NCBI RefSeq assembly: GCF_000372825.1 | Contig: NZ_KB910516.1 | Coordinates: 1,520,011-1,584,010, forward strand | Direction: 5' to 3' | DNA: 64,000 nucleotides | From: Methylobacterium sp. 77 | GTDB taxonomy: Bacteria > Pseudomonadota > Alphaproteobacteria > Rhizobiales > Beijerinckiaceae | Part shown: positions 17,902 through 26,295 of the stretch, piece after piece | How positions within the stretch are numbered: position 1 is the first letter of the stretch | Layout: each line of letters begins with the position of its first letter | Translations under genes and position numbers: made by a program | The notes under the pieces: generated by a model | Told to the model about the DNA's origin: nothing | The model's input: only the letters and a program-made list of their open reading frames with translations | Database searches by the model: none

Positions 17902-18962
17902 CCTGGGATGGGCTGTCCTTTCGCGGGGTCGCCCTCTACCGCCAGGGGATGCTGTCCCACCTGTCGCGCGGTCCGGTCTTCCCGCATGGCAGCGTCGAGC
18001 CCGTGGCCGAACAGCCGCCGCCTCGACCGCGGATCGGTCTCGCTCTCGGCGGCGGCTCCGCTCGCGGCTGGGCGCATATCGGCGTGATCGAGGTGCTGGA
18101 AGAGGCCGGCATCCATCCGGACATGGTGGCCGGCTGTTCCATCGGCGCCGTGGTCGGCGGCTGCTACGCCGCCGGCAAGCTCGATCTCCTCAAGGACTTC
18201 GCGCTGTCGCTGACGAAGCGCAGGGTCATGGGGCTGCTCGACCTGCGCCTGGGCTCGGGCCTCATCGCCGGCGAGCGGTTGAAGCGCCGCCTCGACGAGG
18301 ATCTCGGAACGCGGCGGGTGGAGAATCTGCCGATCCGTTTCGCCAGTGTCGCCACGGATCTCGGTTCGGGCGACGAAGTCTGGCTGACCCGAGGGTCCCT
18401 GGTCGAGGCGATCCGGGCCTCCTACGCCCTGCCCGGCCTGTTCCCGCCCGTGCGCCTCGACGGGCGCCTGATGATGGACGGGACGCTGGTCAATCCGGTT
18501 CCGGTCAAGCTGGCGCGCGGGCTCGGAGCCGAACTGGTCATCTGCGTCAATCTCAATGGCGACCCGCGCACCGAGCCGGGATTGGTGATCGGGCCGGAAA
18601 CCGAGGGCATCGCGTCGCCGGCCATGCCCCTTCCCTCGTCGCGGCGGGGCTGGGATCTCCTGCGACGCATGCGCGGCGGCAACCGGCGCGTGGCGGGCTC
18701 ACGTCCCGCCTCCCCTCGCGAGCCGGGGCCTCCCGGCATGGGAAGGGTGATGTTCGATGCCTTCAACATTACCCAGGACCGCATCTCGCGGGCGCGGCTG
18801 GAGCGCGATCCGCCGGACCTGATGCTGTCTCCGCGCCTCGCCGAGATGGGTTTGTTCGAATTTCATCGCGCCGAGGAGGCCATTCTCCTCGGGCGGGAAT
18901 CGGCCAGGGCGGCACTGCCCCGGATCCGGGAACTGGTCGCCTTGGCGGCTGAGCGGGCCTGA
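17898..18962 (+). CDS. Patatin-like phospholipase family protein (RssA type)
   Basis: A predicted serine lipid hydrolase of 354 residues. The oxyanion loop GGGSARG (about residue 53), nucleophile elbow GCSIG (Ser about residue 82) and catalytic Asp in MMDGTLVNP (DGT in place of the usual DGA/DGG) are in order. The C-terminal third carries a proline/arginine-rich linker (about 255-285). No signal peptide is seen, so a cytoplasmic role like E. coli RssA is likely. The ATG overlaps the hisI stop, showing one transcription unit with folE and hisI. Confidence 0.88.
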   Translation: MTWDGLSFRGVALYRQGMLSHLSRGPVFPHGSVEPVAEQPPPRPRIGLALGGGSARGWAHIGVIEVLEEAGIHPDMVAGCSIGAVVGGCYAAGKLDLLKDFALSLTKRRVMGLLDLRLGSGLIAGERLKRRLDEDLGTRRVENLPIRFASVATDLGSGDEVWLTRGSLVEAIRASYALPGLFPPVRLDGRLMMDGTLVNPVPVKLARGLGAELVICVNLNGDPRTEPGLVIGPETEGIASPAMPLPSSRRGWDLLRRMRGGNRRVAGSRPASPREPGPPGMGRVMFDAFNITQDRISRARLERDPPDLMLSPRLAEMGLFEFHRAEEAILLGRESARAALPRIRELVALAAERA

Positions 18963-19082
18963 ACCCGCATCGTCACGCCGCTGGTGGAACGCCGTGGACT
19001 GGTCCGTTGGCGGGGGCGAGACCCAGACACCCTCGGGCGTCTGGGGAGGAATCGCGCGAATGCGGACGGATCGGTCGATCCG

Positions 19083-19514
19083 TCAGGCCATGGTGATGTA
19101 GTCGCGCATGGCCTGATGCTCCGCCTCGACGGCGGCGATCCGGCGTTTGACCACGTCTCCGATGGAGACGAGGCCGGCGAGGCGCCCGTCCTCGACCACG
19201 GGGACGTGGCGGAAGCGCCCGTCGGTCATCAGCTGCATGACCTCCTCGACGGTGCTGGCGCGGGTGCAGGTGGTCACCGTCGCGGTCATGTGCTGGGAGA
19301 TCGGCGCATCGAAGGCGCCGGCCCCCTGGCGGGACAAGGCGCGGATGATGTCGCGCTCTGACAGGATGCCGAGGACGGCGCCCTCGTCATTGCTCACGAC
19401 GATGGCACCGATCCGCTTCTCGGCAAGGAGATGAATCGCTTCGTCGAGGGTCCGTTGCGGCTCCACCGTGACGACGGAGCCGCCCTTCTCGGCCAGAATG
19501 CGTGCGACGGTCAT
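19083..19514 (-). CDS. CBS-domain pair protein
   Basis: A 143-residue stand-alone Bateman module. CBS1 covers about residues 8-65 (GGSVVTVEPQRTLDEAIHLLAEKRIGAIVV) and CBS2 about 75-130 (ISQHMTATVTTCTRASTVEEVMQLMTDGRFRHVPVV). Such pairs bind adenine nucleotides and signal energy state, but the partner is unknown. The ATG at 19514 is chosen over an upstream one because GGGAG lies nine bases before it. The family is common in alphaproteobacteria, often with the ending HQAMRDYI. Confidence 0.88.
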   Translation of the reverse strand: MTVARILAEKGGSVVTVEPQRTLDEAIHLLAEKRIGAIVVSNDEGAVLGILSERDIIRALSRQGAGAFDAPISQHMTATVTTCTRASTVEEVMQLMTDGRFRHVPVVEDGRLAGLVSIGDVVKRRIAAVEAEHQAMRDYITMA

Positions 19515-19662
19515 GAACGTGGTCTCCCGTATTGTGCTGGGCGCCGGCCGGAGGCCCGCGGCTTGGCCGGGTTGTCCCCGGCGCATCACGGAATTGTGTG
19601 ACGCAAGGCTCGGCGAGACAACCCACGAGACCCGTATTCCGATGCGGAAACCTGCGGAAAAA

Positions 19663-20487
19663 TTACGCTTTCGTGCTCCCTAAACGGTCCAGAACCGGGA
19701 AAAGGAAAAATCCTGCCAGAAAGCCGCCCAGATGGGCATCCCAAGCCACGGTGGAGGATTCGGCTCCCAACGGCAGCGAGATGATCCCGAACACGAAATT
19801 GGTCACGAGCCAGATGCCGAGGAACATCACCGCCGTGCGGTTCCTCAGCAGTTCGGGAATGGTCTGCAGCGGCTGATGCGCGGCGCGTTGCCAGGGCTGG
19901 CCGGAGAGGAACGGCGGCGGTGGCTGGAACACGAAGCGCGCGGCGGCGGCCATCAGTGCCGACACTCCCGCCGAAGCGCCGATCAGCGGAGCGGTGCTCA
20001 GCGGATCGATCGCCACATGCAGGATGCCTCCGGCCACCGCGCCGATGAGCCCCAGGAGACCGTAGCGCCAGGGGCCGCATCGCCGTGCGACGGGGGAGCC
20101 GAAGGCGGCGAGCCAGACCACGTTGAAGATGACATGCGTCCACGAGCCATGGAGCAGGGCGTAGGTGGCGAAGGTCCAGAGGCTCGCCGAAGGGTTGGCC
20201 ACCACGTACTGGGCGAAGGCCGCGCGTGCCTGGACCACCGCCGTATCGCCGACGGCCGAGGATGCGGCGGACAGGACCTCGGCGGCCCGGTCCGGGTCCA
20301 CCGAGACGAGCCATCGGGCCGGGATCAAGGCCAGGTTGAGGAGGAGCGTGATGTCCCATTCGTCCGGCAGGACGAACTCTCTCAGGGCGTGAAGGCCGAG
20401 CAGCAGGCCGATCGAGGCCGTGACGGCGGCCGGCATGTTGAAGACCGGGACGCGGCTCTGGCGCGGAAGTTCGGGCGTGGCATCCAT
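19663..20487 (-). CDS. Rhomboid family intramembrane serine protease
   Basis: Cleaves transmembrane substrates inside the membrane. The 274-residue protein has six or more hydrophobic helices. The catalytic Ser lies in IGASAGVSALM and the catalytic His in WDAHLGGFLAGFF; HGSWTHVIFNVVWL supplies the oxyanion-side loop. The loop before helix 1 is long (about residues 45-105) and carries LPDEWD, typical for alphaproteobacterial rhomboids. The start at 20487 is favoured over 20535, which lacks any ribosome site. The substrate is unknown. Confidence 0.88.
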   Translation of the reverse strand: MDATPELPRQSRVPVFNMPAAVTASIGLLLGLHALREFVLPDEWDITLLLNLALIPARWLVSVDPDRAAEVLSAASSAVGDTAVVQARAAFAQYVVANPSASLWTFATYALLHGSWTHVIFNVVWLAAFGSPVARRCGPWRYGLLGLIGAVAGGILHVAIDPLSTAPLIGASAGVSALMAAAARFVFQPPPPFLSGQPWQRAAHQPLQTIPELLRNRTAVMFLGIWLVTNFVFGIISLPLGAESSTVAWDAHLGGFLAGFFLFPVLDRLGSTKA

Positions 20488-20982
20488 GGCGCCACCATGT
20501 CGGGCCGGATGCCGCTGCCGCAAGCCCCGAGCCATGCAATTTCAGGCGAGCGGCCGACTATGACGCCTGTCGGGAGAGGCATCGTTCCCGAAATACGCGA
20601 GGCGGCGAGAAAGAAGGGAGGATCCAAAAAAGAAGGGAGGACGTTTTCACGCCCTCCCCCAAGCGAAGGATCCGCCGAGACGGTGACGGCCTGGACCAGC
20701 AGGCCGTTCGGGTTCGAGCCCCGCCCTTCCGATGACTTCGCAAGAAGAGCGACCGCGCAGGCGGTCTCGCTTCAATCAACCAGCGGAGTGTCGCCCGTAT
20801 GCCGCCTGCCGGCAACGTCCACCTTTTGTTAACCTTAACCAAAGCTTAAGGAGGCGTGTCGCCTTGGAGGGGCATAAGGTGTGCGGCAGGCTCGGTAGCC
20901 AACACCGATCGTGTGCCCAGCACTCAGCGGAACGGCCCGATTTCGAACAGGTCCCCCCGGGACCGTGCCACGACGGGACACC
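20488..20982. other. Intergenic region between the rhomboid and PAS_5 genes
   Basis: This 495-bp divergent spacer contains a CtrA-type box (20835-20849), a direct repeat AGAAGGGAGGA at 20612-20622 and 20631-20641, and an imperfect hairpin GGGAGGACG/CGCCCTCCC at about 20636-20658. A tRNA-like string near 20705-20725 does not fold as a tRNA. No credible gene was seen. Confidence 0.6.
20835..20849. promoter_or_regulatory. CtrA-type box upstream of the PAS_5 gene
   Basis: TTAACCAAAGCTTAA is a perfect TTAA-N7-TTAA site, the full recognition sequence of the alphaproteobacterial cell-cycle regulator CtrA. A further TTAA half-site lies just upstream at 20829-20832. The site is 133 bp before the PAS_5 start codon. 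Confidence 0.65.
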
Positions 20983-21600
20983 ATGAAGCATCCGACCAGC
21001 CGTATGCTCTACCAATACTGGGACCGTCTTCGTGGCGCGCGTGCCGCGCCGGAGAGGAGCGAGATCGAGCCCGGTGAGATCCGCAACCTCCTGGCGGAGA
21101 GCCTCATCCTGGAGCTCGACATGGCGCGCTCGGCCGTGACGATCCGGCTCGCCGGAACACGGGTCTGCGCCCTGTTCGGACGGGAATTGCGCGGCAGCGC
21201 CTTCGCCGACATCTGGGGTGTGGGACAAGCCGATCCCTGGCGTCTCGTGGAGACCGTCGCGGTCGATACGGTCGGACTCGTCGCCGGCCTGCGCGGGATG
21301 ACGCGAGAGGACGAACAGATCGACCTCGAACTCCTGCTCCTGCCCCTGCGTCATCGCGGGCAGACCCAGGTCCGCATGCTCGGAGCCCTCAGCCAGCAGG
21401 TCGTGCCGCAATGGCTCGGACTTCGGCCGGTGGTCCGGCTCGAATCGATGTCCCTGCGCGTGCTCGACCCGACCTACGACGTCATCGATCTCGCCGGGAA
21501 CGGAGCCGCGGCCGGCCTCAGGAACCTGCCGGAACCGGCCAATGACAGCGTCCCGGTGCGTCGTGGCCATCTCATGGTCCATCCCGGCGGAAGGGCCTGA
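20983..21600 (+). CDS. PAS_5 domain protein
   Basis: A 205-residue cytoplasmic protein of the PAS_5 family (from MKHPTSRMLYQYWDRLRGARAAPERSEIEP onward; the opening YWDRLRGxRxAPxRxxIxP is the family hallmark). The middle (ILELDMARSAVTIRLAGTRVCALFGREL, FADIWG) is the PAS core. Members are widespread in alphaproteobacteria and several are known to influence cell division or flagellation, but no biochemical role is established that I can state. It is followed 113 bp later by the PilZ gene on the same strand, and a CtrA-type box lies upstream. Confidence 0.85.
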   Translation: MKHPTSRMLYQYWDRLRGARAAPERSEIEPGEIRNLLAESLILELDMARSAVTIRLAGTRVCALFGRELRGSAFADIWGVGQADPWRLVETVAVDTVGLVAGLRGMTREDEQIDLELLLLPLRHRGQTQVRMLGALSQQVVPQWLGLRPVVRLESMSLRVLDPTYDVIDLAGNGAAAGLRNLPEPANDSVPVRRGHLMVHPGGRA

Positions 21601-21713
21601 TCCGACTTTACTGGACGGGTGATGAGACTCATCTGCCCCCGGCAAAGATTTTCGTAACCAACCGGCACGTAGGGTTCCTTCGACACAACCGAACCCGAGT
21701 GCTGACATATCCG

Positions 21714-22340
21714 ATGATCGAGGCTTTCGCACAGACTGAAGCGAAGCCGGTCCGCGTGTTGCGGCCGTCGGATCAGCGCCGTCACCAGCGCGTCGCGGTC
21801 GCCCTTCTCGGCCGCTACATGCTCGCCGACCGCCGCGAATTCCCGTGCCAGACCGTGGACATGTCGCCGGGCGGCGTTCGCCTGACCTGTGCGGTGCTGG
21901 GGGCCCTCGACGAGCGCGTGGTGCTGTATCTCGAGAGCATCGGGCGCATCGAGGGGACCATCGCCCGGTTCCCCACCGGCGGCATGGCGGTTCGCCTCAT
22001 CGCCACCCAGCGCAAGCGCGACAAGATCGCGTCGCAGCTCACCTGGATCGCCAACCGCGAGGCTCTCGGCCTGCCCGAAGGGCGCAACCACGAGCGTCTC
22101 ACGCCGCAGCATGCGGGTGTCGTGCTCAAGTTGGAAAGCGGGCGCGAGGTCGCCGCCCGCATCATCGACGTCTCCATGTCGGGCGTCGCCCTCTCGACCC
22201 AGACGACGCCGTCGATCGGAGCGAGCCTCATGGTCGGGCGGACGCCGGGGCGTGTGGTGCGCTATTTCGAGGGCGGCATCGGCGTGAGCTTCATGCTCCC
22301 GATCTCGCCGGACCTGTTCCATGACGGCTTGATCCTCTGA
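21714..22340 (+). CDS. PilZ domain protein (two PilZ-like halves)
   Basis: A 208-residue protein predicted to bind c-di-GMP. The first half has the binding signature: RRHQR (about residues 21-25) followed by DMSPGG (about 48-53). The second half repeats the fold (NHERLTPQHAGVVLKLESG ... DVSMSG) but lacks a proper RxxxR, so it may not bind. The ATG at 21714 is used; a GTG at 21699 would add five residues, and neither start has a strong ribosome site. It follows the PAS_5 gene by 113 bp. Role in motility or envelope control is inferred from the family only. Confidence 0.85.
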   Translation: MIEAFAQTEAKPVRVLRPSDQRRHQRVAVALLGRYMLADRREFPCQTVDMSPGGVRLTCAVLGALDERVVLYLESIGRIEGTIARFPTGGMAVRLIATQRKRDKIASQLTWIANREALGLPEGRNHERLTPQHAGVVLKLESGREVAARIIDVSMSGVALSTQTTPSIGASLMVGRTPGRVVRYFEGGIGVSFMLPISPDLFHDGLIL

Positions 22341-22815
22341 GATCGGCATCCCGCCCGAGATGGGGCGGGAGATGGTCCCGATCCGTGGCGTATGCCCGAC
22401 GCTGACGGGCTTTCAGGCCCCGGCGACGTCCAATCGATCGCGTGAGGCTTCCCCGGTCCGGGATTGCCGTGACAGCCCTGTCCGCTCGGGGCCGAGCTGT
22501 CCTCATGGACGGCGATGGCGACGTGATCGAGACCCGTCGCGACGACATTCCTGATGATCGATCCCAGGCCTGACCGATCTGGGACGTTGCGCTCGCCATC
22601 GTCGCGGTCGAGGCTGCGCCGCCCATCGCGCCTCGCCATGGTTACGCCTTCCTGAGCCCGGTCGCATCAATCCGAGCTTTCGGTTCAGCCGGCGGTTGGC
22701 CCTGTCCCGCAGCAGCCCGGTCCCGATGCCGAATCGATAAAATTGCGCGTATCGGTTTCAGCGCGGCACAGGAAGCGTGGCGGCATCGTGTCCCTCGTTG
22801 GACGAGGTGGTCGCG
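22341..22815. other. Intergenic region before the first BTLCP gene
   Basis: About 475 bp without a credible gene. A short minus-strand stretch reads ATGLDHVAIAVHED, similar to the start of glyoxalase/epimerase-fold proteins, but the frame does not continue the fold. No clear operator or RNA structure was seen. Confidence 0.5.
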
Positions 22816-23442
22816 ATGGGTCGGACGAAGTCACTCTTGCTCGGGATGCTCGCAGGGCTCGCGATGCTCGGCGCCGGAAGCGCGCAGGCTCAGACCCTGG
22901 CCGCCCTGCCCTCGCCGTCCCAATCCGCCGATGTTCTCGGCGCCGCCCGCCCGATCATCGGTTGGGTCTCGTTCTGCCAGCGCTATCCGGCCGAATGTGC
23001 CATCGACGCGAACGAACCGGCGCGCATCGCCCTCACGCCCGCGACCTGGAACCTCGTCGTCTCGGTGAACCGCCGGGTCAATACCGGCCTGCGCGCGGTG
23101 ACCGACATGGATCACTGGGGTGAAGCGGACCGCTGGGACCTCGCCGAGGACGGCATGGGCGATTGCGAGGATTTCCAGCTCCTCAAGCGCAAGCGCCTCG
23201 CCGATGCCGGCCTGTCCCGCCGCGCCATGCGGATGACCGTCGTCATCGACGAGAAGGGTGAGGGTCACGCCGTGCTGACGCTCCTCACCGACCGCGGCGA
23301 ACTGATCCTCGACAACAAGACCAGCGAGATCCTGCCCTGGTACCGGACCGGCTACGTCTTCATCAAACGTGAGAGTCAGGATTCCGTGGCCTGGGTTTCG
23401 CTTGGAGGGGTGACATCTCCGGTCACCACCGCGAATCGATAA
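22816..23442 (+). CDS. Transglutaminase-like cysteine peptidase (BTLCP), copy 1
   Basis: A 208-residue periplasmic protein of the bacterial transglutaminase-like cysteine proteinase family. A signal peptide (MGRTKSLLLGMLAGLAMLGAGSAQAQ) is followed by the catalytic region: Cys in MGDCEDFQLLKR, His in EGHAVLTLL and Asp in ILDNKTSEI. In Pseudomonas the relative LapG clips a large RTX adhesin under c-di-GMP control; whether this copy does so is unknown. The ATG at 22816 follows GAGGTGG. A small hairpin (GAATCG/CGATTC, 23433-23450) straddles the stop. It is a tandem paralogue of the next gene. Confidence 0.88.
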   Translation: MGRTKSLLLGMLAGLAMLGAGSAQAQTLAALPSPSQSADVLGAARPIIGWVSFCQRYPAECAIDANEPARIALTPATWNLVVSVNRRVNTGLRAVTDMDHWGEADRWDLAEDGMGDCEDFQLLKRKRLADAGLSRRAMRMTVVIDEKGEGHAVLTLLTDRGELILDNKTSEILPWYRTGYVFIKRESQDSVAWVSLGGVTSPVTTANR

Positions 23443-23508
23443 AACGATTCTCTCGGGTGGCCTGAAAACATCACTTCTCCGTCATGGAACCTCTGCCGGC
23501 GTGGGAAG

Positions 23509-23523
23509 TTAATTCGGGTTTAA
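23509..23523. promoter_or_regulatory. CtrA-type box upstream of BTLCP copy 2
   Basis: TTAATTCGGGTTTAA, followed by C, is a perfect TTAA-N7-TTAA(C) site. It lies 71 bp before the ATG at 23595, inside what would be coding sequence if a farther upstream start were used; this supports the shorter gene model. Confidence 0.65.
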
Positions 23524-23594
23524 CTTTTGGATTGAGCCCCGGCCCCGGGCGTGCCAGTTTCTTTCCTTCGGCAACGAATGGCAGGGCGACCGGA

Positions 23595-24278
23595 ATGCGG
23601 CACGCGGTTCTGCGAAGCGTCGGCGGTGAAAGCTTCTCGGGAAGCGGGCTGTGGCGTCGGGTTGGCCGTGCGGCCAGATTGTCCCTCGTGGGCTCGATCC
23701 TGCTCCTTGGTGGGGCCGCAACGCAAGCGCGCCCCGTCGCCGCCATTCCCGATGCGACCAGCGTCGGCGAGACGGGCGGTGCCAGGCCGGTGGCGGCCTG
23801 GAACGGGTTCTGCGCCAAGTATCCCGCCGAATGCGCGGTCGACACGTCGCAGCCGGCCTTCATCACCCTCAACCCCGCGATCTGGCGGACGCTCACCAGC
23901 GTCAACCGACGCGTCAACAGCCGCATCCATCCGATCACCGACATGGCGCATTGGGGCGTCGTCGACCGCTGGGATTTTCCCGATGACGGTTTCGGCGATT
24001 GCGAGGATTTCCAGCTTCTCAAGCGCAGGATGCTGGTGGAGCGCGGCCTGCCGCGCCGTGCCCTGCGGATGACCGTGGTCATCGATGATATCGGCGAGGG
24101 TCATGCCGTGCTGATGGTGCGCACGGACAAGGGCGACCTGATCCTCGACAACAAGACCAGTGCGATCCTCTCCGCGCCGCGGACCGGCTACACCTACGTC
24201 AAGCGTGAGGGCCAGGACAGCATGGCGTGGGTTTCGCTCAACGGCGTCGCCTCACCGGTCGCCACCGCCAACCGCTGA
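23595..24278 (+). CDS. Transglutaminase-like cysteine peptidase (BTLCP), copy 2
   Basis: A 227-residue paralogue of the gene before it. The N-terminus is basic and then hydrophobic (LSLVGSILLLGGAATQA), a likely signal peptide or anchor. Catalytic Cys (FGDCEDFQLLKRR), His (EGHAVLMV) and Asp (ILDNKTSAI) are all kept, and the Cys pair FCAKYPAECAVD before the core is shared with copy 1 (FCQRYPAECAID). The two genes are 152 bp apart, and only this one has a CtrA-type box, so the copies are probably expressed differently. Confidence 0.87.
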   Translation: MRHAVLRSVGGESFSGSGLWRRVGRAARLSLVGSILLLGGAATQARPVAAIPDATSVGETGGARPVAAWNGFCAKYPAECAVDTSQPAFITLNPAIWRTLTSVNRRVNSRIHPITDMAHWGVVDRWDFPDDGFGDCEDFQLLKRRMLVERGLPRRALRMTVVIDDIGEGHAVLMVRTDKGDLILDNKTSAILSAPRTGYTYVKREGQDSMAWVSLNGVASPVATANR

Positions 24279-24368
24279 TCGGGACCACGAAGCGGCCCTT
24301 CCCTGCGGAGACGGCGCAGCGGAACCCTACCGATGGCCCGGCGCGGAATGACGCGAGACCGGCTTGGT

Positions 24369-24695
24369 TCAACCGGCGATCAAATGGGCGAGGTCGAGGG
24401 CCACGCGGCCCGAGAGCAGGCTCCAGCCACAGGCGATGATCGTCGCGATCATCACGAAGGGGATCGGGCGGCGCTCGATGCGGCGGCCGCGCACGGTGTT
24501 GCGGAGAATGATGAAGGGCGCGCCGAAGGCGAGGATCGGCAGGGCCGCCACGGCACCGACGCCGCCGCGCTCGAGCAGGCTGAAACTGGCGCGACGGTCG
24601 GAGAACAGCTCGAAGGCGCTGGCGAGCAGGCCCGACAAGGCGAGGCCGACACACAGCGTCTGGATCGATTCGATGGCGGAGGGGCTGATGTCCAT
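24369..24695 (-). CDS. Small three-helix membrane protein, unknown
   Basis: A 108-residue protein with three hydrophobic segments (IQTLCVGLALSGLLASAFELF, GAVAALPILAFGAPFIILR, FVMIATIIACGWSLLSG). No family is recognised with confidence. The ATG at 24695 lies 16 bp from a CtrA-type box, so it may belong to the cell-cycle regulon. It is convergent with BTLCP copy 2. Nothing in the residues suggests an enzyme. Confidence 0.7.
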   Translation of the reverse strand: MDISPSAIESIQTLCVGLALSGLLASAFELFSDRRASFSLLERGGVGAVAALPILAFGAPFIILRNTVRGRRIERRPIPFVMIATIIACGWSLLSGRVALDLAHLIAG

Positions 24696-24711
24696 GGCGC
24701 ACGCTCGACCG

Positions 24712-24726
24712 TTAACGACGGGTTAA
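24712..24726. promoter_or_regulatory. CtrA-type box upstream of the small membrane gene
   Basis: TTAACGACGGGTTAA is a perfect TTAA-N7-TTAA site. It lies 16 bp before the start codon of the leftward small membrane gene, so binding would overlap its promoter or leader. Two further TTAA half-sites follow (near 24760 and 24780). Confidence 0.6.
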
Positions 24727-24872
24727 GCACGCACTCTGCCAGAGGGTTTACGAAACGTTAAGGACTTCCCGGCGTCAGGGTTAACCGACGCACAGGTCAA
24801 AATACGTGCGTGCAGAGGAGCCTGCACCCGAAAAAGCTTGCGATCAGGCTTCCGGGCCCGGCAGTCGCGGGC

Positions 24873-25085
24873 TCAGTCTTCGAGGTCGATGTCGAGGATC
24901 GCCATCGCGAAATTGTACGACCGATCGCCGTCCTCGTCGTCCACGGAGACCACGCCGAGGAATTCCTCGCCGATATACACTTCGGCCGAATCGTCCTTCT
25001 TCGGGCGAGCCACGATGCGGATGTTCGTGTTGGCGAACGTCCGACGCATATAGTCCTGGACCTTCGTGATGTCGGTCTTGTTCAC
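24873..25085 (-). CDS. DUF3126 family protein
   Basis: A 70-residue cytoplasmic protein starting with GTG at 25085, with GAGAGG upstream. The sequence NKTDITKVQDYMRRTF...IRIVARPKKDDSAEVYIGEEFLGV matches the conserved alphaproteobacterial family DUF3126. The C-terminus is acidic (ILDIDLED). No function is established. It lies 121 bp after cysE on the same strand and may be in its transcript; this neighbourhood is common in the group. Confidence 0.85.
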   Translation of the reverse strand: MNKTDITKVQDYMRRTFANTNIRIVARPKKDDSAEVYIGEEFLGVVSVDDEDGDRSYNFAMAILDIDLED

Positions 25086-25206
25086 GCTTTCGCCTCTCGC
25101 TTCGTCGCTGGTCGGTCGAGGCCGGATCGCCTTGAACGGGCCGGTGCCTCGGGATGGGCACCGCTTGCCATGCCGCTTCGCGACGGGCAAGCGCGAGTGG
25201 ACGGGT

Positions 25207-26067
25207 TCAGATCCCCTCGGCCATGTGGATGAACTGATCGAGATTGACGAACTGATCCATGGCGCGGGCCGGCTCGGCGCAGCCTGCGGTGCCGACCACG
25301 CGGGCCGGCACTCCCACCACGGTGGTGTGTGCCGGGACCGGTCGGAGGACGACGGAGCCGGCGGCCACGCGGGCATACTCGCCGACTTCGATATTGCCCA
25401 GAATCTTGGCACCGGCGCCGATCATGACGCCACGGCGGATCTTCGGGTGTCGGTCGCTGCCCTGCTTGCCGGTGCCGCCGAGGGTCACGGCGTGCAGGAT
25501 CGAGACGTCGTCCTCGATGACCGCGGTGGAACCGACGACGACGCCGGTGGCATGGTCGAGGAAGATGCCGCGCCCGACGCGGGCGGCGGGATGGATGTCG
25601 GTCTGGAACACTTCGGAGGAGCGGCTCTGGAGGTAGAGCGCGAGGTCGCGGCGTCCGCTGGTCCAGTACCAATGCGCCAGTCGATGTGCCTGGATGGCAT
25701 GGAAGCCCTTGAAGTAGAGCACGGGTTCGAGGGCGCGGCCGGCCGCCGGATCGCGATCGAGCACCGCCCCGATATCGGCACGGAAGCTGTCGCCGATGCG
25801 CGGGTCCGCAGTGATCGCCTCGTAGAATCCATGTGCCACCAGCTCCGCCGGCAGCGAGGCATGGCCCAGCCGCGCGGCGACGCGATGGGACACGGCGGCT
25901 TCGAGGGTCGCATGGTTGAGAATGGTCGCAACGATGAACGAAGCCAGCTGAGGCTCCTCGCGCACCACCGCCTCGGCCTCGCCACGCAGGCGCGACCAGA
26001 CCGGATCGACGGTCCCGGCAATGGACTCGTGTCCTGTCGCGGGATTCGGGAAAGGGCTGGCGGACAT
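25207..26067 (-). CDS. cysE: Serine O-acetyltransferase
   Basis: Makes O-acetylserine from serine and acetyl-CoA, the first step to cysteine. The 286-residue protein has the helical N-terminal SATase domain (WSRLRGEAEAVVREEPQLASFI), then the left-handed beta-helix of hexapeptide repeats with DIHPAARVGRGIFLDHATGVVVG, HAVTLGGTGKQ and RVAAGSVVLRPVPAHTTVVGVPAR. Catalytic Asp/His residues of the DHATG and HAVTLGG motifs are present. The ATG at 26067 has a near-perfect GGAGGA ahead. Cysteine feedback is the usual control of this family. Confidence 0.95.
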   Translation of the reverse strand: MSASPFPNPATGHESIAGTVDPVWSRLRGEAEAVVREEPQLASFIVATILNHATLEAAVSHRVAARLGHASLPAELVAHGFYEAITADPRIGDSFRADIGAVLDRDPAAGRALEPVLYFKGFHAIQAHRLAHWYWTSGRRDLALYLQSRSSEVFQTDIHPAARVGRGIFLDHATGVVVGSTAVIEDDVSILHAVTLGGTGKQGSDRHPKIRRGVMIGAGAKILGNIEVGEYARVAAGSVVLRPVPAHTTVVGVPARVVGTAGCAEPARAMDQFVNLDQFIHMAEGI

Positions 26068-26254
26068 GGATTCCTCCGCATCGCGGGGTCTTTGGCAAGC
26101 GGTGACCCGAACGTCTCGCTCGCCGCGAGCCGTCAGATTCGACCTTGCCGGGACAGGCGTTGCCGGAAACAAAGACGGGAGAACTCTCTCCCTCGGGGCA
26201 AAGAGCAACGGAGCACTCCGTTCCCTTCATCGTGTCCTATAGCGTGGGGAAACA

Positions 26255-26277
26255 CACCCCCCGGATCAAGGGGGGTG
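26255..26277 (-). terminator. Strong stem-loop between the HTH-kinase gene and cysE
   Basis: CACCCCCC and GGGGGGTG form a perfect 8-bp stem around GGATCAA. On the minus strand it follows the regulator gene by about 18 bp and is trailed by TGTTT, a weak T-run. It probably ends that transcript before cysE, although an operator role for the cysE promoter is possible. Confidence 0.55.
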
Positions 26278-26295
26278 GACCATTCCGATGCCGCG

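Noticed and set aside
20660..20730. tRNA-like string with GGTTCGAGCCCC and a neighbouring hairpin GGCCTG/CAGGCC
   Set aside because: No matching acceptor stem, no D-arm, a six-base anticodon loop and no CCA. It may be chance or a very decayed remnant.
22500..22560. Minus-strand stretch ATGLDHVAIAVHED resembling the start of an epimerase/glyoxalase
   Set aside because: Similarity ends after about twelve residues and the frame continues as unrelated low-complexity sequence; too short to call a pseudogene.
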